A stretch of DNA of 64,000 bases from the NCBI GenBank assembly GCA_036498565.1, contig DASYFG010000003.1:186001-250000 (forward strand), written 5' to 3'. Of the stretch, positions 34,489 to 43,275 are shown piece by piece (positions within the stretch are counted from its first letter, which is position 1; each line of letters opens with the position of its first letter). The notes below the pieces were generated by a model, which worked only from the letters and a program-made list of their open reading frames with translations, was not told where the DNA came from and searched no databases. The position numbers and the translations under genes were made by a program. This DNA is from DASYFG01 sp036498565. GTDB taxonomy: Bacteria > Bacillota > Bacilli > Lactobacillales > Lactobacillaceae.

Positions 34489-35604
34489 ATGGATTTAGCA
34501 GAAGCAAAGCGCCAATTGAGCGATATGCGCGAACAAGTTGGTGGTTTTGAAAAATCGTTGGACTTGGAGGCGTTAGACGCGCAAATTGCCGACAACGAAA
34601 ACCAAATGAGTGACCCAGATTTTTGGAATGACAACGACAAAGCACAAGTTGTCATTAACGACACGAATGATCTGAAAGGCCGCCGCGACAACTTTTTGAA
34701 TTTGCAAGCACAACTCAATGATGCTGAAGTGTTGATTGAAATGTTGGCAGAAGAAGATGATGCTGATATGCAAATCGAATTGGAAGAAAGTTTGGCGAGC
34801 GCGCAAAAAGACATTGAAGCGTACAACTTGCAACAATTGTTGACGGAACCTTACGATGCCAACAATGCGATTTTGGAAGTGCACCCCGGCGCCGGTGGCA
34901 CGGAATCGACCGATTGGGGTGGTAATTTGTACCGTATGTACACGCGTTGGGCGGATCAACACGGTTTTTCCGTGGAAGTTTTGGATTATCAAGCGGGTGA
35001 CGAAGCCGGTATTGACAGTGCCACGATCAAAGTTTCGGGCCACAATGCGTATGGTTTTTTGCGTAGTGAAAAAGGCGTGCACCGCTTTGTCCGGATTTCA
35101 CCGTTTGATTCGGCGGGACGTCGCCACACGAGTTTCGTTTCAATTGATGTGATGCCTGAATTGGACGATTCAATTGAAGTAGACGTGCGCGATGACGATA
35201 TCAAAATGGACGTGTTTCGTTCTGGTGGTGCCGGTGGGCAAAACGTCAACAAGGTGTCAACCGGGGTGCGTTTGACCCACACGCCAACGGGAATCGTTGT
35301 GTCGTCAACGGTTGAACGGACGCAATACGGTAACCGTGATTACGCGATGCGTTTGTTGAAAGGGAAACTTTACCAATTAGAATTGGAAAAGAAAGAAGCT
35401 GAACGTGCTGCTTTGACCGGTGAAAAAATGGAAAACGGTTGGGGATCACAAATCCGTTCCTACGTTTTCCACCCCTATTCTTTGGTCAAAGACCACCGCA
35501 CTGGCTTTGAAACGGCGCAACCGGATAAAGTAATGGACGGCGACATTGATCCGTTTATCAACGCCTATTTGCAATGGCAATTGGCACAAAAAAATCCGAA
35601 CTAG
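34489..35604 (+). CDS. prfB: peptide chain release factor 2
   Basis: Releases nascent chains at UGA and UAA. The 371-residue protein has HPGAGGTESTDW, the codon-reading SPF tripeptide (RISPFDSAGRRH) and the peptidyl-tRNA hydrolysis motif GGAGGQNVNKV. The frame is continuous from the ATG at 34489 (SD AGGAG); the programmed +1 frameshift at an in-frame UGA near codon 25 found in B. subtilis and E. coli is absent. Position after secA is conserved. Confidence 0.96.
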   Translation: MDLAEAKRQLSDMREQVGGFEKSLDLEALDAQIADNENQMSDPDFWNDNDKAQVVINDTNDLKGRRDNFLNLQAQLNDAEVLIEMLAEEDDADMQIELEESLASAQKDIEAYNLQQLLTEPYDANNAILEVHPGAGGTESTDWGGNLYRMYTRWADQHGFSVEVLDYQAGDEAGIDSATIKVSGHNAYGFLRSEKGVHRFVRISPFDSAGRRHTSFVSIDVMPELDDSIEVDVRDDDIKMDVFRSGGAGGQNVNKVSTGVRLTHTPTGIVVSSTVERTQYGNRDYAMRLLKGKLYQLELEKKEAERAALTGEKMENGWGSQIRSYVFHPYSLVKDHRTGFETAQPDKVMDGDIDPFINAYLQWQLAQKNPN

Positions 35605-35652
35605 TTGCCAAATTAAGCAAGTGGCGTATAATGAAAGTCAATATTAGTCAAA
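35605..35652 (+). promoter_or_regulatory. ctsR-clpC promoter and CtsR operator
   Basis: TTGCCA (35605-35610), 16-bp spacer, TATAAT (35627-35632). The tandem heptads AGTCAAT and AGTCAAA (35636-35642 and 35646-35652, 3-bp spacer) match the CtsR box (GGTCAAA repeats) and cover the start site. Autoregulation by CtsR is inferred from the family. Confidence 0.82.
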
Positions 35653-35659
35653 AGGAAAC

Positions 35660-35764
35660 GTGTTGCAGGGTTCGGAACGCTTTAATGTAAGCAATTGTCA
35701 CGTAAAATCATTGCATGATTTCACGCCACAACAGCTTACATATCGCGTCCCGTTTCGGCCTTAG
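35660..35764 (+). other. possible leader ORF in the ctsR 5' region
   Basis: GTG at 35660 follows AAAGGA by four bases and opens a 34-codon frame ending at TAG 35762. The peptide resembles nothing known. The same leader folds into long-range TGTAAGC/GCTTACA (35686-35692 with 35734-35740), an inner AAATCAT/ATGATTT hairpin, and a perfect 8-bp hairpin 35752-35759/35764-35771. The SD of ctsR itself is poor. Translation is unproven. Confidence 0.35.
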
Positions 35765-35794
35765 CCGAAACCACCCTTCCACACTCTGGGTAGC

Positions 35795-36259
35795 ATGGCA
35801 GGAAATCTTTCGGATGCAATTGAACATTATTTGAAGCAAATTTTAGCTGAGCAAGCGCAAGTTGAGATTAAGCGGGCCGAAATTGCTGACCGTTTTGCGG
35901 TGGTACCCAGTCAAATTAATTACGTGATTAAAACACGCTTTAATTTGCAAAACGGGTATTTTGTTGAAAGCAAACGCGGTGGTGGCGGGTATATTCGCAT
36001 TGAAAAAGTTGATTTGCTGAGCAACGCCGAAGTTTTACGTGACATTATTCGCCACATCGGCGCAGAAATCAGCTATCGCAACGCCGCGGAAATTATCCAA
36101 GCGCTGTTCGATGACGATTTGCTATCACGGCGTGAAGCAGAAATTGCGTTAGCAGCAATTTCAAGTGACACGTTGCAAGTAGCTGATGTCAAAGTCGAAG
36201 CGGTGCTGCGCGCCCGGATTTTGGTGGGCATCTTGCATCGTTTGCGCGTGGAACGGTAA
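35795..36259 (+). CDS. ctsR: class III stress gene repressor CtsR
   Basis: Represses clp and other heat-shock genes. The 154-residue protein has the winged helix LSDAIEHYLKQIL...EIADRFAVVPSQINYVIKTRFNLQNGYFVESKRGGGGYIRI; the glycine-rich wing (RGGGGY) is the heat-sensing and DNA-binding element in relatives. The C-terminal part (ISYRNAAEIIQALFDDDLLSRREAEI) is typical. The ATG has only a weak SD. It is co-transcribed with clpC; mcsA and mcsB are absent, as in lactobacilli. Confidence 0.93.
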   Translation: MAGNLSDAIEHYLKQILAEQAQVEIKRAEIADRFAVVPSQINYVIKTRFNLQNGYFVESKRGGGGYIRIEKVDLLSNAEVLRDIIRHIGAEISYRNAAEIIQALFDDDLLSRREAEIALAAISSDTLQVADVKVEAVLRARILVGILHRLRVER

Positions 36260-36301
36260 GTTGAAGAGGCGACTCTTCGTACATATTTAGGAGGACAAAC
36301 C

Positions 36302-38800
36302 ATGGAAAATCAATACACCCCAAGTAGTCAAAATGTCCTGCAACTGGCCCAAGAACAGGCCAAGTATTTTAAACATCAAGCCGTCGGTACCGAGCACTTG
36401 TTGTTGGCGCTTGCGATTGAAAAAGATGGGATTGCCAATAAAATTTTGGCGCAATTCGGCGTGAACGACGAGGCTGTGCGTGAAGAAATTGAACGCTTTA
36501 CCGGCTATGGCATGAGTACCAGCGGTCGTGGCGCTTATCTGCCGTATTCACCGAAGGCGGCTGATATTTTGCGTCAAGCCGGCGAAGAATCACAGAATTT
36601 AGGTCAAACACGTGTTGGCACAGAACATATTTTGTTAGTTTTGTTGCAAGATGAAAGTATTTTGTCATCGCGGATTTTGTTGGCGTTGGATGTGAATTTG
36701 ACGGAAATGAAACGTGCAATTTTGCGCAAATTAGGGGTCACGGACATGCGCCGCAACGACGCCAACGGCCAACGCCAAAACGCCCGGCCAACACCAAAAA
36801 ATGCGGGTGGAACGCCAACGCTTGATGGTTTAGCCCGTGATTTGACGAAAATTGCGCGTGAAAACGGCATGGATCCCGTCGTTGGACGTGATCAAGAAGT
36901 TCGGCGCGTCATTCAAATTTTGGCCCGCCGCACAAAAAATAATCCTGTGCTAGTTGGTGAACCAGGTGTCGGGAAAACGGCGATTGCCGAAGGTTTGGCC
37001 CAGAAAATTGTCGCCGGCGATGTGCCGGCAGATTTGGCCCAAAAGCGTTTGATGGCGCTTGATATGGGGTCTTTGGTTGCGGGGACGAAGTATCGCGGTG
37101 AATTTGAAGACCGTTTGAAGCACATTATTGATGAAATTCACGCCGATGGACAAGTCATCTTGTTTATCGACGAATTACACACGTTGATTGGCGCGGGCGG
37201 TGCGGAAGGCGCAATTGATGCGTCGAATTTGCTCAAACCAGCTTTGGCCCGCGGCGAATTGCAAACAATTGGTGCAACCACCTTTGACGAGTACCAAAAG
37301 TACATTGAAAGTGACTCAGCGCTGGAACGTCGTTTTGCGTCCGTTACCGTGAACGAACCCAACGAAGCTGATGCAATCGAAATTCTGCGTGGTTTGCGTT
37401 CGCGTTACGAGCAACACCATCGCGTCCGGATTGAAGACGACGCACTGGAAGCCGCGGTTAAATTATCAACGCGTTACATTACGGACCGTTTTTTGCCAGA
37501 TAAGGCCATTGATTTAATGGACGAAGCGGCGGCCAAAGTTCGCTTGGACGACCGGACGGTTTTGAAGCCAACCAAATTACAACAGCAAGAAACCGAATTA
37601 GCGGCCATTCGTGCGGCCAAAGAAGCGGCAATCGACAGTCTTGACTTTACCGAAGCCGCGGCTTTGCGCGAACAAGAAATGACGCTACGCCAAAAAATTG
37701 CCAAACGCGCCGCCAAAGAAGTCCCAGCTGATCCCAACGACCGCGCGCAATTCACGCTTGCCGTCAACGAGCAAGACATTGCCGAAGTCATCTCACAACA
37801 AACCGGCATTCCGTTAACGCAGTTGGAAAAGAAAGAACAAGAGCAACTTGTTAATTTGGAGAAAGTGTTGCAACGCCGCGTCATTGGCCAACGCGATGCG
37901 GTTTCTGCGATTGCGCGTTCAATTCGACGGGCGCGTTCTGGTTTGAAAGACCCGAATCGCCCAATTGGCACATTCATGTTCCTTGGACCAACTGGTGTGG
38001 GGAAGACCGAGCTTGCCAAAGCCTTGGCCGAAGCGATGTTTGGTAGCGAAGAAAACATGATTCGCGTGGACATGAGCGAGTACCAAGAACGCTGGTCATC
38101 TAGTCGGTTGATTGGTTCGGCGCCGGGGTATGTGGGTTACGACGAGGGTGGTCAATTGACCGAACAAGTGCGCAATCACCCTTACTCGGTTGTTTTGTTG
38201 GATGAAGTTGAAAAAGCCCACCGCGACATCTTTAACTTGATGTTGCAAGTCTTTGACGACGGTTATTTGACGGATGCGAAGGGGCGAAAAGTGGATTTCC
38301 GTAACACGGTGATCATTATGACGTCAAACCTTGGTGCAACACGTTTGCGCGATGAAAAGTCAGTCGGTTTTGGTGCGAGTGATCAATCGAAGAATCCAGA
38401 CGTTGTCGCCGCCAAAATTCGTGAAACGTTAAAAGAATCGTTCCGACCAGAATTTATCAACCGAATTGATGAAATTGTGATTTTCCAGTCCTTGGACAAA
38501 GCCGAATTGCATCAAATCGTGAAGTTGATGAGCAAAGACGTGCTCCAACGTGTCGCCGAACTCGGGATTCAAATCAAAATCACGCCAGCGGCAATTGATG
38601 TTGTTGCGAGTGCGGGTTTTGACCCCGAATATGGTGCGCGCCCAATCCGCCGAGCTTTGCAAACGAAGATTGAAGATAAACTTTCAGAAGAATTACTGTT
38701 GGGCAACATCACCACTGCGGATGCAGTGACAATTGGTGCCAAAAACGGCGATATTCGTTTGACAATTCAACCACGGACACAAGAAGTTCAAAAAGCTTAG
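36302..38800 (+). CDS. clpC: ATP-dependent Clp protease ATPase subunit ClpC
   Basis: Hsp100 unfoldase that feeds ClpP. The 832-residue protein has two N-terminal Clp repeats (residues 1-145), AAA-1 with GEPGVGKTAIAEGLA, the UVR-containing middle region (LDFTEAAALREQEMTLRQ), AAA-2 with GPTGVGKTELAKALAE, and the D2 small domain. The SD is AGGAGG. A small hairpin (GAAGAG/CTCTTC) separates it from ctsR. Controlled by the upstream CtsR box. Confidence 0.96.
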   Translation: MENQYTPSSQNVLQLAQEQAKYFKHQAVGTEHLLLALAIEKDGIANKILAQFGVNDEAVREEIERFTGYGMSTSGRGAYLPYSPKAADILRQAGEESQNLGQTRVGTEHILLVLLQDESILSSRILLALDVNLTEMKRAILRKLGVTDMRRNDANGQRQNARPTPKNAGGTPTLDGLARDLTKIARENGMDPVVGRDQEVRRVIQILARRTKNNPVLVGEPGVGKTAIAEGLAQKIVAGDVPADLAQKRLMALDMGSLVAGTKYRGEFEDRLKHIIDEIHADGQVILFIDELHTLIGAGGAEGAIDASNLLKPALARGELQTIGATTFDEYQKYIESDSALERRFASVTVNEPNEADAIEILRGLRSRYEQHHRVRIEDDALEAAVKLSTRYITDRFLPDKAIDLMDEAAAKVRLDDRTVLKPTKLQQQETELAAIRAAKEAAIDSLDFTEAAALREQEMTLRQKIAKRAAKEVPADPNDRAQFTLAVNEQDIAEVISQQTGIPLTQLEKKEQEQLVNLEKVLQRRVIGQRDAVSAIARSIRRARSGLKDPNRPIGTFMFLGPTGVGKTELAKALAEAMFGSEENMIRVDMSEYQERWSSSRLIGSAPGYVGYDEGGQLTEQVRNHPYSVVLLDEVEKAHRDIFNLMLQVFDDGYLTDAKGRKVDFRNTVIIMTSNLGATRLRDEKSVGFGASDQSKNPDVVAAKIRETLKESFRPEFINRIDEIVIFQSLDKAELHQIVKLMSKDVLQRVAELGIQIKITPAAIDVVASAGFDPEYGARPIRRALQTKIEDKLSEELLLGNITTADAVTIGAKNGDIRLTIQPRTQEVQKA

Positions 38801-38833
38801 TGAAAACACGCACAAGCGTGGTATACTAGAAAT

Positions 38834-39421
38834 ATGCGAACAAGTATCACGGAAGATTCCAAACAATTGATCCTAAACGCGGCCACCGAGTTGTTCTTGC
38901 AAAAAGGCTACACGCAAACGTCAACGCGTGAAATTGCCAAAGCACTCGACATGACGCAGCCCGCGCTCTATCACTATTTCAGTGACAAACAAGTGTTGTT
39001 TACTGAAGTGATTAAGCAAGTCGGCAGTCAAGTCAACGCCCAACTTAACGCCGTTTTGCAAACGCCGTTTGACACGCCAGCTGACCAGTTAGTGGCGTTG
39101 ACTTTGGTGATTGTGCGGATGCACCCAAAAGATGTCTTTTCATTGATTCATAGTAGTTTCGCTGATTTAAAACCAGCGTATCAACGGGAATTAGGCATGG
39201 TGTTTGGGCGTGATTATGTCGGGCCGATTGCGCAATTTTTTGCCATGACACCTGGTTTGCGCGAGGGCGTGGATGCGCGCGTGGCGAGTTCGTTTTATAT
39301 GACGAGCTTAACACCGCTGTTTGGTGATTTTCACGCGTTGCATGCCGATAAGTCGGTAGAACAGCGCGCAGCGGAGTTAGTGGATTTGATTTTATATGGA
39401 TTAGCAAAGCAAGTCGATTAG
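38834..39421 (+). CDS. TetR-family transcriptional regulator
   Basis: A 195-residue regulator with the TetR helix-turn-helix near residues 9-55 (LILNAATELFLQKGYTQTSTREIAKALDMTQPALYHYFSDKQVLF) and a ligand-binding C-terminal half. Target and ligand are unknown; the neighbours (clpC, rpoB) give no hint. There is no SD; TATACT at 38822-38827 lies six bases before the ATG, so the mRNA is probably leaderless. A small hairpin (CACGC/GCGTG) lies just before the -10. The TAG stop lies in the terminator loop. Confidence 0.83.
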   Translation: MRTSITEDSKQLILNAATELFLQKGYTQTSTREIAKALDMTQPALYHYFSDKQVLFTEVIKQVGSQVNAQLNAVLQTPFDTPADQLVALTLVIVRMHPKDVFSLIHSSFADLKPAYQRELGMVFGRDYVGPIAQFFAMTPGLREGVDARVASSFYMTSLTPLFGDFHALHADKSVEQRAAELVDLILYGLAKQVD

Positions 39422-39433
39422 ACTTGCTTTTTT
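39406..39433 (+). terminator. tetR terminator
   Basis: A 10-bp stem (39406-39415 with 39421-39430), loop GATTA, T run. Its 3' arm also contains the -35 of the rpoB promoter. Confidence 0.8.
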
Positions 39434-39563
39434 GCTGGGATTTGCCTATAATAGACATACGTATTACTGTGAATAAAAAGGCATTCGGCGATCTATTGTC
39501 CGTCAAATACCGTTATATTAAGGCAAACGTCGCAAATTGAAAAACGTGGCGATTGCCTTTTTT
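39424..39563 (+). promoter_or_regulatory. rpoBC promoter and attenuator-like leader
   Basis: TTGCTT (39424-39429), 17-bp spacer, TATAAT (39447-39452). The leader ends in an intrinsic terminator: AAGGCAA/TTGCCTT (39520-39526 with 39553-39559) plus inner TCGC/GCGA (39530-39533 with 39549-39552), a 3-nt bulge, and TTTTTT. A 23-codon frame (GTG 39469 to TGA 39540) ends in the terminator loop but has no SD. rpoB starts 91 bases later, so transcription must pass this terminator or use a second, unseen promoter in 39564-39640. Confidence 0.6.
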
Positions 39564-39654
39564 GTACCCACGAAGCGGGAAAAAACCGAGAAAATTCGAT
39601 TTTGTAACCAAATTGTAATACAAACACAGGCAAAAAAAGATGAGGTGAAATTAG

Positions 39655-42600
39655 GTGGCAGGACATTTAGTAAAATACGGTAAGCACCGTACCCGTCGTT
39701 CATACGCGCGCATCAAAGAAGTGTTGGATTTGCCAAACTTGATCGAAGTGCAAGAAGCATCATACCAATGGTTCTTGGACGAAGGTATCAAAGACATGTT
39801 CAACGACATCATGCCAATTGATGACTTCCAAGGCAAATTGTCTTTGGAATACGTTGATTACCAATTGATGGAACCAAAGTATTCTGTTGATGAAGCCCGT
39901 GAACACGACGCGAACTATGCAGCACCATTGCACATTACGTTGCGCTTGACGAACCGCGAAACCGGTGAAATCAAGTCACAAGATGTGTTCTTTGGTGACT
40001 TCCCATTGATGACAGAACAAGGTTCATTTATCATCAACGGGGCTGAACGTGTTATCGTTTCGCAATTAGTACGTTCTCCTGGTGTGTACTTTAACCAAGA
40101 AGCCGACAAAAACGGTCGTGCGAACTTTGGTACAACGGTGATTCCTAACCGTGGTGCTTGGTTGGAATACGAAACAGACGCCAAGGGAATTGCCAATGTG
40201 CGTATCGATCGCACACGTAAGTTGCCAATGACTGAATTGGTGCGTGCGCTTGGATTCGGTTCAGATTCAGACATTTTGGACATCTTCTCAGATGGCTACG
40301 ATGCGTTGAATTTGACGATTGAAAAAGACGTGCACAAAGACTTGTCAGACTCACGTGTTGAAGAAGCGTTGAAGGACATCTACGAACGTTTGCGTCCGGG
40401 TGAACCTAAGACAGCTGATTCATCTCGTGCTTTGTTGGTTGCGCGTTTCTTCGACCCAAAGCGTTATGATTTGGCACCGGTTGGTCGTTACAAGATTAAC
40501 AAAAAGTTGTCATTAAAGACGCGTTTGTTGGGAATGACTTTGGCTGAAACTTTAGCTGATCCAGATTCTGGTGAAGTGATTGTTGAAAAAGGCACCAAAG
40601 TCGACAAGACAGTCATGCAAAAGTTGGCACCATTCTTGGACCGTGAAGACTTTAAGACGACCACATACACGCCAAGTGGCGATGCGGTTTTGACTGATGA
40701 AATCACCTTGCAAACCGTTAAAATTGAATCACCTGAAAACCCAGAAAAGACGTTAGTTTTGATTGGTAACGGCCACATTGACGAATCTGTTCGCAACGTG
40801 ACACCAGCCGACATTTTGGCAGCCATGAACTACTTCTTGAACTTGGGCGAAGGCATCGGCTCAACGGACGACATTGACCACTTGGGAAACCGTCGTATTC
40901 GTTCAGTTGGTGAATTGTTGCAAAACCAATTCCGTATTGGTTTGACACGTATGGAACGTGTTGTGCGCGAACGGATGTCAATTCAAGACGCCGAAACCGT
41001 GACACCACAACAATTGATTAACATTCGTCCAGTTGTGGCTTCAGTGAAAGAATTCTTCGGATCATCACAATTGTCACAATTCATGGATCAAACTAACCCA
41101 TTGGGTGAATTGAACCACAAGCGTCGTTTGTCAGCACTTGGACCTGGTGGATTGACACGTGATCGTGCCGGTTATGAAGTCCGAGACGTTCACTACACGC
41201 ACTACGGCCGTATCGACCCAATCGAAACGCCGGAAGGTCCTAACATTGGTTTGATTAACTCATTGGCGGCGTATGCGCGCATTAACAAGTATGGTTTTGT
41301 GGAAACACCTTACCGTCGTGTTGACTGGGACACGCACAAAGTTACCGACCGAATCGACTATTTGACAGCCGATGAAGAAGATAACTTTATCGTGGCCAAC
41401 GCCAACTCACCTTTGAACGAAGATGGTAGTTTCGTTAACGAAACTGTTTTGGCTCGTTTTGGTGAAGAAAACATCGAAACACCAATCGAATCAATCGACT
41501 ACATGGACGTTTCGCCAAAGCAATTGGTTGCGGTGTCAACGGCTGCTATTCCTTTTTTGGAAAACGATGACTCAAACCGTGCTTTGATGGGTGCCAACAT
41601 GCAAAAGCAAGCGGTGCCTTTGGTTCAACCACACGCACCATTAGTTGGTACGGGAGTTGAATATCGCGCTGCGCACGACACTGGTGTGGCGATGATTGCT
41701 AAGGCTGACGGTGAAGTTGAATATGTTGATGGTCGCCAAATTCGCGTGCGTCGCGAAGACGGTCAATTGGACACATACAACTTGATGAAGTTCCGTCGTT
41801 CAAACTCTGGTAAGAACTATAACCAAAAGCCAATCGTTAAGGTCGGCGAACATGTTGCCGCTGATGAAATCATCGCTGATGGACCATCAATGGAATTGGG
41901 TGAATTAGCTTTGGGACAAAACCCATTGGTTGCCTTTATGACATGGAACGGTTATAACTTCGAAGATGCCATCATCATTAACGAACGTTTGATCCGTGAA
42001 GATGTTTATACATCAATTCACATCGAAGAATACGATTCAGAAGCGCGAGACACAAAGCTTGGGCCTGAAGAAATCACCCGTGAAATTCCAAACACAGGTG
42101 AAGAACAACTCAAAGACTTGGATGAAAATGGGATTATCCGCATCGGTGCTGAAGTGCACGACGGCGACATTTTGGTTGGTAAAGTGACACCAAAGGGTGT
42201 GACGGAATTGTCAGCTGAAGAACGTTTGTTGCACGCCATCTTTGGTGAAAAAGCCCGTGAAGTCCGCGACACAAGTTTGCGCGTGCCGCACGGTGGTGAC
42301 GGTGTCGTTCAAAACGTTGAAATCTTTAAGCGCGAAAACGGGGATGAATTATCACCTGGTGTGAACATGATGGTTCGTGTTTACATCGCCCAAAAGCGTA
42401 AGATTCAAGTCGGTGACAAAATGGCCGGTCGTCACGGAAACAAGGGAACGGTTTCAGTAATCGTGCCAAGTGAAGACATGCCATACATGCCAGATGGAAC
42501 GCCAGTTGACATTTTGTTGTCACCAATGGGTGTGCCATCTCGTATGAACATCGGTCAAATTTTGGAATTGCACTTGGGAATGGCCGCTCGCGAATTAGGT

Positions 42601-43254
42601 ATCCACGTGGCGTCACCTGTCTTTGACGGGGCAACTGACCACGACATCGAAGATGCTTTGCGCGAAGCTGGTTTGCCAGCTGATGGTAAGTCTGTTTTGT
42701 ATGACGGACGTACTGGTGAAGCCTTTGACAAGCGTGTTGCCGTAGGTGTGATGCACTACATGAAGTTGGCCCACATGGTTGACGACAAGATGCACGCCCG
42801 TTCAATCGGACCTTACTCATTGGTTACGCAACAACCACTTGGTGGTAAAGCGCAATTCGGTGGACAACGTTTCGGTGAAATGGAAGTTTGGGCGCTTGAA
42901 GCTTACGGTGCCGCTTACACCTTGCAAGAAATTTTGACTTACAAGTCCGATGACGTTGCTGGTCGTGTCAAAGTCTACGAATCAATCGTTAAGGGTGACC
43001 CAATCCCTCGTCCAGGTGTTCCGGAATCATTCCGTGTCTTGGTCAAGGAATTGCAAGCACTTGGATTGGACATGCGTGTCTTGGACCTTGAAGGTGACGA
43101 AGTTGAAATGCGTCAAATGGACGAAGATGACTCAATCTTGCCAATGGACGCAATTGAAAAGCTTGCCCTTGAGCACCCAGAATTGGTGGCTGAAGATGTG
43201 AAAGCTGAATATAAAGACGGTGCACCCGCAGTATTTGCGGATGGCGAAGAATAA
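39655..43254 (+). CDS. rpoB: RNA polymerase beta subunit
   Basis: Catalytic core subunit, 1199 residues. It starts GTG with GAGGTG seven bases upstream and reads AGHLVKYGKHRTRRSYARIKEVLDLPNLIEVQ, as in lactobacilli. The rifampicin region reads SSQLSQFMDQTNPLGELNHKRRLSALGPGG, with the usual sensitive residues at the classical resistance positions. GRHGNKGTVS and GGKAQFGGQRFGEMEVWALEAYGAA are conserved. Forms an operon with rpoC. Confidence 0.98.
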   Translation: MAGHLVKYGKHRTRRSYARIKEVLDLPNLIEVQEASYQWFLDEGIKDMFNDIMPIDDFQGKLSLEYVDYQLMEPKYSVDEAREHDANYAAPLHITLRLTNRETGEIKSQDVFFGDFPLMTEQGSFIINGAERVIVSQLVRSPGVYFNQEADKNGRANFGTTVIPNRGAWLEYETDAKGIANVRIDRTRKLPMTELVRALGFGSDSDILDIFSDGYDALNLTIEKDVHKDLSDSRVEEALKDIYERLRPGEPKTADSSRALLVARFFDPKRYDLAPVGRYKINKKLSLKTRLLGMTLAETLADPDSGEVIVEKGTKVDKTVMQKLAPFLDREDFKTTTYTPSGDAVLTDEITLQTVKIESPENPEKTLVLIGNGHIDESVRNVTPADILAAMNYFLNLGEGIGSTDDIDHLGNRRIRSVGELLQNQFRIGLTRMERVVRERMSIQDAETVTPQQLINIRPVVASVKEFFGSSQLSQFMDQTNPLGELNHKRRLSALGPGGLTRDRAGYEVRDVHYTHYGRIDPIETPEGPNIGLINSLAAYARINKYGFVETPYRRVDWDTHKVTDRIDYLTADEEDNFIVANANSPLNEDGSFVNETVLARFGEENIETPIESIDYMDVSPKQLVAVSTAAIPFLENDDSNRALMGANMQKQAVPLVQPHAPLVGTGVEYRAAHDTGVAMIAKADGEVEYVDGRQIRVRREDGQLDTYNLMKFRRSNSGKNYNQKPIVKVGEHVAADEIIADGPSMELGELALGQNPLVAFMTWNGYNFEDAIIINERLIREDVYTSIHIEEYDSEARDTKLGPEEITREIPNTGEEQLKDLDENGIIRIGAEVHDGDILVGKVTPKGVTELSAEERLLHAIFGEKAREVRDTSLRVPHGGDGVVQNVEIFKRENGDELSPGVNMMVRVYIAQKRKIQVGDKMAGRHGNKGTVSVIVPSEDMPYMPDGTPVDILLSPMGVPSRMNIGQILELHLGMAARELGIHVASPVFDGATDHDIEDALREAGLPADGKSVLYDGRTGEAFDKRVAVGVMHYMKLAHMVDDKMHARSIGPYSLVTQQPLGGKAQFGGQRFGEMEVWALEAYGAAYTLQEILTYKSDDVAGRVKVYESIVKGDPIPRPGVPESFRVLVKELQALGLDMRVLDLEGDEVEMRQMDEDDSILPMDAIEKLALEHPELVAEDVKAEYKDGAPAVFADGEE

Positions 43255-43275
43255 AACAGCGAAAGGTAATTTTAG

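Noticed and set aside
37474..38073. 199-codon frame antisense to clpC
   Set aside because: Overlaps essential conserved coding sequence; rich in Ser/Ala/Arg as expected for an antisense shadow; no start signal.
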